Positions 35,780-49,500 of a DNA stretch of 64,000 nt are shown here, piece after piece. The stretch comes from Sophora flavescens (taxonomy: Eukaryota > Streptophyta > Magnoliopsida > Fabales > Fabaceae), in the NCBI GenBank assembly GCA_030762895.1, contig JAUPTC010000225.1, positions 1-64,000 on the forward strand, given 5' to 3'. Below the pieces are notes generated by a model, which was given only the letters and a program-made list of their open reading frames with translations, was not told the DNA's origin and made no database searches. Made by a program: the position numbers and the translations under genes. Each line of letters begins with the position of its first letter. Position 1 is the first letter of the stretch.

Positions 35780-37214
35780 TGATGAGTGTGATTTCACCAC
35801 ATATTTCATGTACATTTTGCATGCATTTTCGTATAGTTTAGGCATATTTAATTTGATTATTAGTTAGTTTTTATCTTGGAACAGGTGAGGCGGTTTTGTG
35901 TATTCTTTTGCAGGAAATTATGATTAAATGCCCAAGATTTAGCCATGATGGAGCTTGGATGAAGATAGAGCCTGAAAAGAGAAGAAAATGAGCCAAGCAG
36001 AGCCCATCACGGCCTAGTCGTGATGATCATCACGGTCGTGATGGAGCAATAATTGAAGAGAAAGAAGCCAAAAGTCAGAAGCTGTCACGGCCTGGCCGTG
36101 ATGGCTATCATGATCGTGACAGGCCAGTTGAACCAGACCCCAAAAGTCAGAATTGGTCACAGCCTAGCCGTGATGCCCATCACGGCCGTGACCTGCCAGA
36201 TGAACCAAACAGAACCGATCACGGCCTGCCCGTGATGAGTGTCACGGCCGTGACAGATCTTAATTTGAAGGCGCGCCCAAGCAGAACACGTCATGGCCTG
36301 GTCATGATGTCCATCACGGCCGTGACGCTCACCTATTCTATAAAAAGACCTCTGGGCAGAACAGAAAGGGCATCTAGAACCCTAAATCATACTCTCTGGC
36401 TGTTGTGGCTGCTGTGCTTCCTTCCATGGAGTTCCTTCCTTCCCTTATTCCTATTTCTTTTCCTTTGGTTTGCTATATGATTATGTGTAGCTAAACACCT
36501 ATTGTTGGGGTTAGACATGGCTTTTCTGAACTTGGTTGTAATATGATTTGATTGTAATACAATTTTCCTCTTTCTTTATGAGTATTTGATTCCATGCTTA
36601 ATGCTTTCCTTGGTTTGATCATCCTAGGAATGATTTGTTGCTTTGATAGACAATTGAAAGATTGGTGTTAAGGCATGCTCATGAATCAAATGCCAAGTAG
36701 TTCATGAACCTAGACATAGGTCTTGGGGTGCTTGCAATCTTGTAAATCTTGTTTCTTCATGCAAAATCTCAGGTTAATCCACCTAAGACATTAGGGTTTA
36801 ATTTTGGGTTTTAGGCTCATTCCACCTAAGACATTAGGGTTTGAATATTTGAGAAGATTTGATTATCGTAATTGAATTAGGAATTGTGTTATTAATCATG
36901 TCACTGCAGTCAAGGGATGACTAGCGTAGTCTAACCCTGACAATTTCATTCATTTATTAATCTCATCTCTGTTGCTTGTTAAGTGTTTGTCAAAATTCCT
37001 AAAAGAACAAAAATATTTTATTCTTGTCTGTTTTGTTTTATTTACTTTTGCTGGGCTTAGTACTTAGTATTGAGCTCCCTTCCATCCAAACACGATCGCC
37101 TAGATAGTAGTCCAATTTGCGAAGTGGTACTTGTCCACGATCCCTGAGAACGATATCCGGTCTCACCACCGTATTACTTGTTTGCGACTAGGTATACTTG
37201 CCGAAATCGTATCA
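35780..37214 (+). repeat. 5' LTR of element D
   Basis: The LTR is 1435 bp. A palindromic array at 36006-36328 has five units about 65-77 bp apart. The TATA box TATAAAAA is at 36339-36346. It ends GAAATCGTATCA, 6 nt before the primer site. It pairs with 58799-60229. Confidence 0.93.
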
Positions 37215-37220
37215 AGTTTT

Positions 37221-37643
37221 TAGCGCCGTTGCCGGGGATTGGTGTGCCAATATCACAAGTACCAAAGGGTACTCCTAATTTAGGCATTTTTTTTGTTTTC
37301 TTACTGTTTTCTGTTTTCTGTTTTTCTGTTTTTCTGTTTTTCTGTGAAGCTGTATAATTGTCCATCTGTTGCTTAGCTTGTACTTGTTGTTTCGTTGTTG
37401 TTCTACTGCTGTTTTTCTGTTTTTCTGTTCTTTTTCTGTTCTACTCTGTTTGTTCCTTGTATACGAGGTACAATTGACCCAGGTGAACTTCAATTCGACC
37501 CTGAGATCGAGAGACTTTGTAGAAGGAATAGAAAGGAAGCCAAGGCAAGATAGAACAGAGAAGGAGCATCGTCTAGAGTACAAGAACCACAAGTTGAGTT
37601 ACCAAGTGTGCAAGAACTGCAAGTTGAAGTAGAAATTGTCACC
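37221..37643 (+). other. Primer-binding site (37221-37238) and leader of element D
   Basis: TAGCGCCGTTGCCGGGGA differs by one base from the tRNA-Asp complement seen in the other elements. The 400-bp leader that follows contains repeated CTGTTTTT units at about 37305-37350 and 37408-37440 and has no coding signal of its own. Confidence 0.85.
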
Positions 37644-39086
37644 ATGGCTGACAACAATGAACAAAGGAGAACAATGGGGGACTACACTTCCCCTAAAGTC
37701 GATAGATTTGGAACTCCAATTGTTAGACCTGCAGTGGCCTGTAACAACTTTGAAATAAAGGCATCACTTCTTAATCTTGTGCAGCAAAATCAGTTTGGAG
37801 GCTTTGAGAGTGAAGACCCTCATTCTCACATTGGCACATTCATTGAGCTATGCGATACTATCAAGCTAAATGGAGCTTCCGATGAGGCTATTCGTTTAAG
37901 GCTTTTCCCATGGCTTCAGTCTCATCCTCATGGGAGCATTATCACTTGGAATGATTTGGTGAGAAAATTCCTATCTCGTTTCTTCCCTTCGTCAAGAATG
38001 ATCAAGTTGAGATCGGAGATTAATGCTTTTGCACAGAGGGATGGCGAATCACTTTATGAAGCATGGGAAAGGTTCAAATCCTTGCTTACCGCTTGTCCAA
38101 ATCATGAGTTGGAAACATGGCAGCAAGTTGGAACCTTTGTCAATGGGCTCAACCAAAATTCCAGAAGTATGATTGAAGCGGCTGCGGGTGGAACATTGAG
38201 TCAAAAGACACCCGATGAAGTAAAGGACTTGATTGAAACTATGGCTAATAATGATTATCAAATACCTAGTTCTCGATCATTGGTCAAGAGAGGTGTTTTG
38301 GAGCTTGATGAAATTGGTGCTCTTAAGGCGCAAATGGCCATTCTTACCAAGCAATTGGGGTCCGTTCAACTACAGAATTCTCAATTACAAGCGGTCCAAG
38401 TTCAAGCTGCCTCAGTGTGTGACTTCTGTGGAGGTAACCATGCCAACGGCAATTGTGAAATTAATGTGGTTGGAAGTTTTGGTCAAGAAGAAGTTAACTA
38501 CATGGGAAACCAAGGGCCTAAGCATGATCCTTTCTCTAACACCTATAATCCGGGGTGGCATAGCCATCCTAACTTTGGTTGGAGATAAGGGCAAGGCTCA
38601 AGTTCTCAAGCAAAGCCTCCTAAAGAGAATTCAAGCAATTTGGAGAATATGCTAGCCAAATTCATGCAAGCAACTCAAGATAATATAAAGAATCAAAATG
38701 CCTCCATCAAGAATCTAGAACACCAAATAGGCGAATTGACAAAGCAAATGATGGAGAGACCTCAAGGACAATTACCGGGAGATACCGAGAAGAATCCAAG
38801 GGAGGATTGCAAGGCAATTACTACAAGAAGTGGGAAAGTGTTAGTTCCACATGAAAAACAGAGGGAAGAAAAGATAATTGGTGAAGAAGTTGATGTGGTG
38901 ATCGTAGAAGATGTAACCAATGAAGAACCAGAGACTTCCCAAGCCACCACCTCTAGTCCTATTGTTGTTGAAGCTAAAAAACCACAGAGGGAAAAATTGG
39001 TGGATGAAGAGTTTGCAAGAAAGAAGACTAGAAGGCAAATTCTTTAAGAACTTGATAATCCTAAGGAGCTGCCACCGTATTTCAAG
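37644..39086 (+). pseudogene. gag: gag of element D, cut by element E
   Basis: The likely start is the ATG at 37644 (MADNNEQRRTMGDYTSPKVD), a better start than 37608 because the family begins this way. The gag core runs to about 38240 (FLSRFFPSSRMIKLRSEINA). The knuckle CDFCGGNHANGNC has spacing CX2CX3HX4C. A TAA at 38586-38588 and another at 39045-39047 interrupt an otherwise continuous frame through a helical segment (NQNASIKNLEHQIGELTKQ). Element E inserted at 39092 in LPPYFKI, and the frame resumes in phase at 53178. Confidence 0.85.
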
Positions 39087-39091
39087 ATACA

Positions 39092-40519
39092 TGTTGACGA
39101 AGTCTAGGCAAGTATACCTAGTCGTGCAAGTAATACGGTGGTGAGACCGTTTATCGTTCCCACGAGGACTGTGACAATTACTAACATGTACCGAATCAAT
39201 TACTATCTAAGAGGATGTTTGGATTGAAGGGAGCTCGATAGTAAATACCAAGCCCAAATAAGATTTAAACCTAAAACAAACAAAATAAAGAGAAAAGTTC
39301 TTTGTGGGTTTTTGTCGAACACTCGGAAGGCGATTAAAGGAATTCTTCAAATATAAGAACCACACTGGGATTAGGTTCACTAAACTTCATCCCCATGCAA
39401 TGACATGACTCATAAACAGTTTCTACTTCAATTATGACAATCAATCCACTAAATTACTCAAGCCCCGATTCCTCGGATGACAAAAGCCTAAATCCACTAA
39501 TAGACCCTATTTCCTTAGGTGGCCTAGATTAGTGAATTCACATTAAGATTAGGGATTATGCGATTACTAGTAAACCAAACTACATTCCTAGATGCAAGGG
39601 TTACTAGGTGATTGATCGCAGTCCCGGTTCTAATACGAATTTCCCAATTGCATATCAAAACACTAATCGAGTCATGGGGGTGCTAGCCACAACAAGCATT
39701 AAGCATAGACAATCAATCACTCAATAGAGAAGTAAAAACTATATTACAAAATCAAGTCAGATTCATGAGAATTCAGAATTAGCTACACCTAACCCCAACA
39801 ATGGGGTTTAGCTACTCATAATCATAGCCAAAACCAAAGAAGAATAGATGAGATGGAGGAAAAACTCCATGGAATCCTTGTGCCACTGCCCCTGTTTCAG
39901 AGAGAATATTTTAGGGTTCAAAAATTGTTTTTCTTCTGTTCTGCTCGTGCTCCTTTATAGATTAGGATTCGCGTCACGGTCGTGATGGCCATCACGGCCA
40001 GGCCGTGACTCTTTCTGCCTTCGCGCGCATTCAAATATTGGAACATCACGGCCGTGATGCCCATCACGGGCAGGCTGTGATAGCTTCTTCCATCACCAAA
40101 TGATCTGTCACGGCCGTGATGGCCGTCACGGCTTGGCTGTGACAGATTCTTCCACGAGGGGGTCTGGCTCCATTAACATGTCACGGCCGTGATGGGGATC
40201 ACGGCTAGGCCGTGACAGCTTCTAACTTTTGCCTTCTTTTCTCTCAATTATTGCTCGATTACGGTCGTGAGGGTCATCACGGCTAGGCCGTGATGGGCTC
40301 TGCCTGGGTCATTTTCTTCACCTTTTAAACTTTGTCTTCATCCAAGCTCCATCATGGCTAATCTTGAGCATTTTTCCTTGAATTCCTGCAAAACAACACC
40401 AAGAAACCGCCTCACCTGATCCAAGGTAAAAACTAATAAAATCAAATCAAATATACCTAAACTATATGAAGAATGCATGCAAAAGTGTACAGGAATTATG
40501 GTGTGAAATCACACTATCA
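39092..40519 (-). repeat. 3' LTR of element E
   Basis: The LTR is 1428 bp, with the TATA box (minus strand) near 39953-39960 and the palindromic array at 39973-40295. It shares long stretches with the LTR of A, for example CCACTAAATTACTCAAGCCC. It pairs with 51769-53171. Confidence 0.93.
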
Positions 40520-41824
40520 AATCACCCCAAGCTTATTCAATTGCTTGTCCTCAAGCAATCACTAAGGCCAGAGGATATAGACAATCAGATTACGGATAGT
40601 GAACCAAGAACCCGAGTAGCAAGTAATCCAAGTAATGAGCATCTCAAATAATTCAGCAAGAGACAATCAGTTCAAGTCTAATTAGAGGCTTAGGTTTCTT
40701 AGACTCATATTCTCACTAATTAGGGCACTCTTTCTCACCTGAAGATCACCCCAAGCTTGTTCATTTGCTTGGCTCTCTTTCTCACCTCACTCAAGTGTTA
40801 GGGAAATAAGACAATTCGCTCCACTTTCCACAAGGAATGAATTCTACCATAGGCTTGACTATAAACCAAATCTCTACTTTATTAATGAAAATGATTAAGA
40901 ATCAAGAGGTCTTTACTTTGGTTGTAACGTGGCCATGGGATTTATCGTTAGGTGGGGCAGTCAAGAAAAGGAAATTTCAAAAGGGCTAAACACAATCAAG
41001 CATTGCAAAGCATGACCTTCTAAAATACCTTTTTGGGTTTTGATACCTTTTTCCACCTTTCTTTCTTTCTTTTTATTTCATTTCTCAATTTCTTTCGTCA
41101 TCCCCTTCTCCATAGATTTTTATTTTTATTTTATTTTTCTTTTATTTGGAGAAGGGGAGATTTTCAGCTCAAGAGAAATATTTTTCTGATTTTCTCATCC
41201 CAAACTTTTTCAACTACCTTTTTACCCTTTTGTAATACTTTAGAAGGTCCCTTATCAAGCATCATTCCTCCACATATTTCAAGGTACCAAGAAAAGTATT
41301 TTATTCATGTAGGCTCAAAATTGGGCAACTAAGGGGTAGCATTTAGTCATTCAAAGATCAGAAGGCCAGAAAAATACCTAGTGCCTCAATCATTTTCAAA
41401 AATGTTTTCAAAAATTTTTAAGCTTCAAAATGGTTTCAAGTCAAGTTCTAGAGAATACAAACCAAGATGAATAACACTCTAACACAAGGAATGAGGTAAA
41501 TTTAGTGAGTACCCCTTTTGGCTCAAAATCCCACATTTTGTAGTTCAAAAATCAGTGAGAAACACAAATCTACGGCACCATATGCTAATTATCAACTATC
41601 ACAGATCATCTCAAGCATTTTCATTTGCAGCCTTATCACAGGAATAAAAAATTGGGTTCAAAAATTCACTATCTCAATTTATTTGGCACTTAGTTCTCAC
41701 AATTGGATGCAAAATTTAGGCAAGGGGAAATCTAATCATGTGAACATGCAAAGCTATCAAAGCTATCATGCAAAACTATATGAATGCAACATGAACAATG
41801 CAAAAATACCCCTACCCCAAGCTT
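40520..41824 (-). other. Conserved non-coding 3' block of element E, with PPT at 40520-40534
   Basis: The minus strand reads AAGCTTGGGGTGATT beside the LTR and AAGCTTGGGGTAGGGG at 41809-41824. Between them the sequence follows those of A, C and D, including GGTTGTAACGTGGCC at 40920-40934. No coding signal is seen. Confidence 0.75.
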
Positions 41825-41951
41825 AAGAACTTACATTGTCCCCAATGTAAATAATCAAGTTGGAGAAAGGAAAGAAAAATTGGAACGACTTTATCGAGGC
41901 GGCGGCAGGTGCTGGTTCACATGCTAGTCGAAAGAATTTCATGAAAATTGG

Positions 41952-42172
41952 GTCACGGCCGTGATGCTTATCACAGGCGGGGACGTGATGCATTCTAGTC
42001 CATAGGGGTAGCCTGTCACGATCGTGACCTCCATCATGGATAGACCGTGATGCTCTCTGGTCTTGAGGTCCTCCCATCACGCCGTGATGGGGATCACGGC
42101 TGGGCCGTGATCCTTTCTGATCTTCAATTCTGGCTCATCACGGCCGTGACCAGTGTCACGGCCTGGGCGTGA
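41952..42172 (-). repeat. Internal palindromic array of element E
   Basis: About four units of the CACGGCCGTGA class lie in the 3' untranslated region, followed by the hairpin region at 42330-42366 (TTGGGAGGCAACCCAA on the minus strand). Confidence 0.85.
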
Positions 42173-42388
42173 TGGTTACTGACTTTGTTGTCTCTGCCCT
42201 TTTTGCTTCTCCTTCCTCCTTTCCCTGAAAACACTCAACAAACCTATTAATCTATGATATTTTCCTCTTGATCTTCTCAAATTATTCAAGAGGGCAAAAT
42301 AAAAAACAAAAGGAAAAATGAAAAGAAAACTTGGGTTGCCTCCCAATAAGTGCTTCTTTAACGTCACTAGCTTGACGGGTAGGTGACC

Positions 42389-42799
42389 TCAAGGATCATG
42401 AAGGCGCAAAACTGAAATCAATCTCTCGATGTCACCACCCAAGTAGGCCTTAAGTCTTTGGCCATTGACCTTGAAGGTCCTTTTTGAAGTAGGATCCTCC
42501 ATTTCCACAGCTCCATGAGGTGAGACTTCCTTGACAACGAACGGTCCCGACCACTTAGACTTCAACTTGCCCGGAAACAATCTCAGCCTGGAATTGAACA
42601 GTAAAACTTGTTGTCCCGGCTGAAATGTTTTCATCACGATATTCTTGTCATGGTAGGTCTTGACTCGCTTCTTGTAAATGACCGCATTCTCATACGCATT
42701 AAGGTGCATCTCCTCTAATTCATGCAGCTGATTCACTCTTTTCTCACCCGCCAGAGTGGCATCAAAATTCAAGAACTTCAATGCCCAAAAGGCTCGATG
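42389..42799 (-). pseudogene. Integrase C-terminus of element E (cut off by F)
   Basis: The frame reads EHRAFWALKFLNFD, then QQVLLFNSRLRLFPGKLKSK and WSGPFVVKEVSPHGAVE, the GPY/F-type integrase tail. It ends just upstream of the hairpin. It continues the integrase at 46549 and is separated from it by solo LTR F. No lesion is seen inside this piece. Confidence 0.85.
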
Positions 42800-43448
42800 C
42801 TCCATGAGACACCCCGTTGTGCCCCATCGTATTATTACATTAAAACCTTAATATTTATTTACTTAATCGCTCGCTTATCATTGAAAATACGTAAAAATTA
42901 AAACTTAATTAATAATTATATAACTTATGCATATATAAAACATACCAAAACTATATTACATAAATACACACCTGTTATTTATTACATTCCAAAAGCACTG
43001 TTAAGGGTACCCTCTCAGTAGGATCCCTCACAGGCATAAACTTCACTACAGACATACTCAGCGGAAATATAAATACTCTTTAGACACACTGGCCATACTG
43101 TCTATACTCTAATCGCCTTGAATCACAGCTCGACCTCCAGCATCTGGTTCGTAAGGAGTTCCATCTAACCCCTCAGCAATTGGTTCCTCCATCGGGTCTT
43201 CTCGTACGATCACATCAGAAATAAAACACAACACACAGAAAGATATAGGGAATAAGAAACAGTTCTATCATCAAAAAGCGGAAAAGAGTAATAGTAAATT
43301 ATACAGTAATTGTCACAGACACGCATCAATCAAAATCAGCAATCATCCTCAATTCACTATATCATCCTCTACCCTCAGCCCATGCAACTAAAACTTAATA
43401 CGGATGTGGCCATCTTCACTCCTGTCACATTAGTCAGTAGTCCAGAAC

Positions 43449-43797
43449 GGTCCAGTACCAATAACTTTCGAACGCATCAAAGACTAAACACTTATTAGTC
43501 TAAAATGGTCCAGTGCCAAGATCATACGAACTCGTCAAGGAATATCATTCCATAACGGTCCAGTGCCAAGAACATACGAACTCGTCAAGGAACATCCTTC
43601 CATAACTGTCCAGTGCCAAGAACATACGAACTCGTCAAGGAATATCAATCCAAAACGGTCCAGTGCCAAGAACATACGAACTCGTCAAGGAATATCATTC
43701 CATAACGGTCCAGTGCCAAGAACATACGAACTCGTCAAGGAATATCATTCCATAACGGTCCAGTGCCAATAACATACGAACTCGTCAAGGACTAAAG
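43449..43797. repeat. 50-bp tandem repeats inside solo LTR F
   Basis: Six copies of a 50-bp unit beginning GTCCAGTGCCAAGAACATAC start at 43508, 43558, 43608, 43658, 43708 and 43758, preceded by a degenerate copy at 43449. Copies differ by only a few bases, so the expansion is recent or kept uniform. Confidence 0.92.
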
Positions 43798-45562
43798 AGT
43801 ATTACGGTAGTCTACCTCGGCATCCACATCCGTAGGGCACTCACCCATAATATCCAATATCCCCAAAATAGGATATCCTGACCTCGTGTGTTCCACTCAC
43901 ACGGTTGTGACTAACAATACCTCGATAAATGAATCTCCCTAATTTAAATCAATAACAACCTAGTGCCTCAACCTTCCATCAAAGTCTCAACACCTTTTTC
44001 ATCTTAGATAAAACCACTTAATTAGGCTAGGCACCTCTAAATCACCTTTATTCTCTCACCCAAACAATTATCTCCCGAACAACACATATCCTTACTTAAA
44101 AATCAGCTAAGCACAATATTAAAAACCAGGCAGATCATGCATTACACAATATCAGAAAATAATTCAAATACCACAAAATATCTCATAATCAATGAAATAA
44201 TAATAATAAATTCAATCAACCTCAGATAAGATAAAATCATCCTAATGTCGATAAACCTACAATCCCCAAATCACCATTGGTTTTACAGAAAAGGTTTCCA
44301 ATATGATTTTGGTCTTATCGATTACTCAACTACTAGTAGGGTTTAGGTCGCCCTACACAATTATCATATAATCTACTACTTATCGATTCCGACGATAGGT
44401 TGATTCTTTTCCCCACCTGAGTCAGCACCGGAAACACATACACAATGATCCTCGTTATCCCGCCACAAGTTAACATAACCACCTTCATTCAAACAACATA
44501 ACTATAATTAAGCAACTAACAACCGTCTATGACACTTTAGGGCTAGGTTCGGCCAAGACTTAGAAAATAGGTTTAGGATTATCTTCTCAATGCCATCTTT
44601 TGGATCCTAGTTACTAGAGTCTTAACTAACATAGATTACTTATTACAAGACTAAAATTTGAAACAAAATCCTCTAACCTTTAGGGTTAGGGTTTCGGCCC
44701 ATATTAGGAAAATAAGCTAGAGATTTTTGTTGGACCTAAGCTCTTGGATTTAAGCTATACATGTATTATAGAACTTAAGTCAACTACTAACATTCAAAAC
44801 AAACAACAAAACACCAAACCCATTTTCCTACCTAGGTTCGGCCATTAATGGTTAATAGGGAAGGAAAATGATTTTGATCACATGCTCTTGGATAATTAAA
44901 GTAGGGATCATAACTAGATCATAGAAATTGGTTTCACATTTTTATGATTTTTCTACAATTTTCTAAAATTATTTGAAGTTCTAGATCTAGGAATGAAAAA
45001 TATGATTCATGGCATAAACATGAGAAATACATGAATATGAAAGCTTATATGATCAAGGAGATGAGATTTTACCTCTTGAAGATTGAAGAAATGAAGAAAA
45101 TGATCAACCTTCACTAAGCTGAAATCTGGACAGCTTGAGGGTGTGATGGTATTGTGAGTGTATCTCACAATATACTCATCCAAAAATTACGAACTTTGGC
45201 TTGATAGAAATATAAGAAGAAAAGGAACAACTTTGGTGTTTAAGGTTTCATTTGGTTCGGATCATAACAGGGTGAAAAGGGCCTTCTTTCTGCTGTTTCG
45301 TGGGTTGCTGAGAATTCTGGGCAGTTTCGGTATTTTGAGCCTATCTCCCAATCCACTTATCCGTTTTTGATGATCTTTATCTTGTTGGAAAGAAGAGAGA
45401 AAGAGGAACAACCTTTATGTTGAGTGTTTTCCGAGTTTCAGAAAGTAAGAGGGTCATATGTTTGGTGGGAATTCGGTATTCTTAGGGTTTTGTAACTTGG
45501 TGGGGAAGATGAAGAGAATGAAGAAGATGAGTGAAATGGTGAGGGAGGCCACGGTTTGTAGG

Positions 45563-45702
45563 GTATTTATAGGAGTAATCTTATGCCTTGTTTGGTTAAA
45601 AGGAATTGGTTTAATGGGTTTTGTGATTATTAAATTAATATAAGCTTAACTAAGGTTATAATTAACTTAACTAAGGTTATAATTAACTTAACTAAGGTTA
45701 TT
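45563..45702 (-). promoter_or_regulatory. Putative TATA box and adjacent short tandem repeat in solo LTR F
   Basis: CTATAAATAC on the minus strand (45563-45572) could drive leftward transcription. About 70-130 bp upstream, at 45643-45702, a 21-bp unit (AATTAACTTAACTAAGGTTA core) occurs about three times. The promoter role is inferred from position in an LTR. Confidence 0.45.
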
Positions 45703-46548
45703 TTGGCTAACCATGGTTAATAATATGTGGCTCAAATTTGATGGAGGTGTGGCTGATTTTGGGCCACACAAAATGACTCACCAATGAGTCATCGATCTTA
45801 TCCATAGCGGTTCCTGGAAATTCCATACGCAGCTCCGTCGTTTACCCGATTTCGGTTTTTGAGAGGAAAATAATGAAACGAAAGCAAAATAAAATAGGTA
45901 AGATTTATTGGAGGTGGAGGCACGAAATTGGAGAGATGTGGGAGGTTTTCAACCACGTAAAATGAGTGGTTAAGAGTGCGTAGATGCGTCTTGTTAATAC
46001 CCGCGAAAGCTTGGGGGTATTTTGGTCTTTTTACCTAAATGTCATGATTACTTGCATTTAATGCTCATAAATGCTTGGTGACTCATCCTACATGAGTCAT
46101 CATATATGACTCGTTGTCCCGATCTCTTGACGGGTCTCTGCACTTCCCTTCTTGACTCCGTCGGTTTCCCGATTAGGGTTTTACGCCTGCGTAAAAGCGT
46201 AATATTTCGTTTTCTACTGAAAAGTTTCAAACTAACCAAACTCGTTGGAAATATGATTTAAATATAAACCATTTCGTTCACTAGTCAAAATTAGGTTTTC
46301 TGCTCAGTAAAATTATACTGTCAGTGAAAACGCAGACCGGGTTCCGTCTGACTTTTCAACCCAAATTTTTATCGTAAGCTTCTACCCTAAGATAGAGTAT
46401 GAATATGATTTTTATTTCATAAAAATCAATCTCCATGAACTCGGATAAAAATATAAATAAATACATTTATACCGGTTAATACAAATGAAAATATTTTTAC
46501 TGAAAAAAATAAAAATCGGAAAATAAAAAGTAGGGTGTTACACTCCAA

Positions 46549-49500
46549 CTATACGGGCAGATGACATGCCCTCCCATAAACCATCTGGAACGGGGATAAC
46601 CCCACAGAAGTTTTCAGTGCAGTCCGGTAGGCCCACAAGGCATCGTCCAGCTTCTTTGCCCAGTCTCTTCTTGAAGCGGCCACAGTCTTTTCCAGAATTC
46701 TCTTAATCTCTCGGTTAGAGACCTCCGCTTGCCCATTTGTTTGCGGATGATAGGGATATGCCACCTTGTGCCTCACATCATACTTGGCCAACACATTTCT
46801 CAGTTGTGAGTTGCAAAAGTGAGATCCCCCATCACTTATAAGAACCCTTGGGACACCGAACCGGGCAAAGATGTTCTTCTTGATGAATCTAATTACTGTA
46901 TGGGCATCATTCTGCGATGTTTCAATGGACTCCACCCATTTGGAGACATAGTCCACCGCCACCAAGATATATTGATTGGAGAACGAAGGTGGAAGTGGAC
47001 CCATAAAGTCTATGCCCCAGCAGTCAAATACCTCAACCTCCAATATATTCTGCAGTGGCATCTCATCCCTCTTTGAAATGTTCCCGGTCCTTTGGCACTT
47101 GTCACAACTCTTCACATGGTTGTAAGAGTCCCTGAAGATTGAGGGCCAAAAGAACCCAGATTGGAGGACCATTGCAGCTGTTTGATCCCCATTGTAGTGT
47201 CCACCATAGGGAGAGTTATGACAATGCCACAAAACTTTCCTTGCTTCCTCTTGACTAATGCACCTCCTCCATAAGCCATCCGGTCCAACCTTGAATAGAA
47301 ATGGATCATCCCACATGAAATGGTTGGCATCCCGGAAGAACTTCTTCTTTTGCTGCCAAGTGAGGTGCTCTGGAACAATGCTGGCTGCTTTGAAATTTAC
47401 CATGTCGGCAAACCATGGTCTCTCATGTACCAGCAATAAAGCCTCATCCGGGAACTCATCCCGACTGTCCTTTTCTTTAGCAGTCACCTCCTCATTCACT
47501 AACCAAGACAAGTGGTCAGCCACTACATTCTCGCTGCCCTTTTTGTCCTTGATGACTAAATCAAACTCCTGCAACAATAGAATCCACCTTATGAGTCTTG
47601 GTTTAGAATCTAACTTAGTCAAAAAATATTTAATCACAGCATGATCAGTAAAAATAGTGACTTGTGACCCAATTAAGTAGGACTGAAATTTTTCCAATGC
47701 AAACACTATGGCCAGCAACTCTTTTTCAGTTGTTGCATAATTCACTTGGTTCTCATTGAGAACCTTGCTAGCATAGTGAATGGCATGGAAAAACTTGTCC
47801 CTTCGCTGCCCCAACTGGGTAGTCACTGGCATCACACATTAATTCAAATGGTGGCTCCCAGTTGGGTGCAACAAGGATGGGGGCAGTAATCAACTTGTCT
47901 TTCAAAATTTAAAAAGAGTTAAGACAAGCAGTGTCAAACAGAAATGGAGTGTCCTTGTTCAAAAGGCTACATAACGGCTTGTCTATCTTTGAAAAGTCCT
48001 TGATAAACCGCCTATAAAAGCCTGCATGCCCAAGGAAACTCCTCACATCCTTGACATTCACTGGCGGAGGTAGTTTCTCAATCACATCAATCTTGGACTT
48101 GTCCACTTCGATCCCCTTAGCTGAAATTTTGTGCCCAAGGACAATGCCTTCCTGCACCATAAAATGACACTTCTCCCAATTTAAGACTAAATTGGTGTCC
48201 ATGCACCTTTTTAACACAGCAGCAAGGTTAGACAAACAGTTATCATAAGAGGAACCGAAAACAGAAAAGTCGTCCATGAAAACCTCAATGTATTTTTCTA
48301 CCATATCAGAAAAGATGGAAAGCATGCACCTTTGAAATGTCGCAGGCGCATTACAAAGACCGAAAGGCATCTTCCGATAGGCAAAAACTCCAAAGGGGCA
48401 TGTGAAAGCAGTTTTCTCTTGATCTTCCGGGTTAACCGCAATTTGGTTATAACCCGAATAACCATCCAAGAAACAGTAGTAAGCTTGCCCGGCCAACCTC
48501 TCCAACATCTGGTCCATGAATGGAAGTGGGAAGTGATCCTTCCTAGTAGCTTGATTAAGCTTCCGGTAATCTATACACATCCGCCAACCAGTAACCGTTC
48601 TAGTTGGGATCAACTCATTCTTCTCGTTGTACACGACGGTCATGCCACCTTTCTTTGGAACCACTTGTCTAGGACTCACCCAAGCACTATCAAAAATCGG
48701 ATAGATCATTCCAGCTTCAAGGAGTTTCAGCACCTCCTTCTTCACCACTTCTTCCATTATAGGATTGAGCCTCCTCTGCGGTTGGACCACCGGTTTAAAT
48801 TCAGCCTCCATCATGATCTTGTGCATACAAAACGTGGGGCTAATACCTTTCAAATCTGAGATGGACCATCCAATAGCTGTCTTATGCTCTCGAAGCACCC
48901 TTACAAGCTTCTCCTCTTCCAATTAGGACAGTACATTACTCACTATGACAGGGTCTTCATCATTCTCACCAAGAAAGACATACTTCAAGTGGGGAGGTAG
49001 AGGTTTAAGCTCCAACTCTAGCTTCTCTTGGACTTCATCCTTCTTGAGCTCTCACAACAAGATGCTTGGGTTGAGCTTCCAAATCACACAAACAGTCTTC
49101 TAACTCCTTCTCCTCTTCTTCATCCAGATTTTCAATAGAGTTCATAATTACCCTCTCAAGAGTAGAGGAAGTGTACTGCTGTGCAAGGACTTCATTGGCC
49201 ACTACATCCACAATATCCATGCGGAAGCAATTCTCTTCATCACTCGGGCGATGCATGGCTTCAAATATATTGAAAGTAACCTCTTCATCTTGCACTCTGA
49301 GTCGAAGCTGGCCCTTTTGTACGTCTATCAACGCACGACCGGTTGCAAGGAAGGGTCTCCCCAATATAAGTGGAACTTCTGAATCCTCCTCCATGTCTAA
49401 TATCACAAAATCCGCTGGAAAGATAAACTTGTCCACTTTAACCAAGACGTCTTCCAGAATACCATAAGGACGCTTGATTGATCTATCAGCTAGTTGCAAT

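Larger units (their letters stand above)
42805..46542 (-). mobile_element. Solo LTR F of a different gypsy lineage (Tekay-like ends)
   Basis: This 3738-bp block has TG...CA ends (TGAGACACCCCG and GGGTGTTACA), which on the minus strand read TGTAACACCC...GGGGTGTCTCA. It is flanked by CTCCA at 42800-42804 and 46543-46547. There is no coding region, primer site or second LTR, so it is best read as a solo LTR left by recombination. The TGTAACACCC start and large size recall plant Tekay/Del chromovirus LTRs; that lineage call is inference. A minus-strand TATA box is at 45563-45572. Confidence 0.75.

Noticed and set aside
36006..36328. Palindromic repeats with regular spacing resembling a CRISPR array
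   Set aside because: Repeats are imperfect, spacing is uneven, the same array recurs in LTRs of five retrotransposons, and the DNA is plant nuclear.
42805..46542. Host gene inside element E
   Set aside because: TG...CA ends, a 5-bp duplication, a TATA box and lack of any domain indicate a solo LTR.
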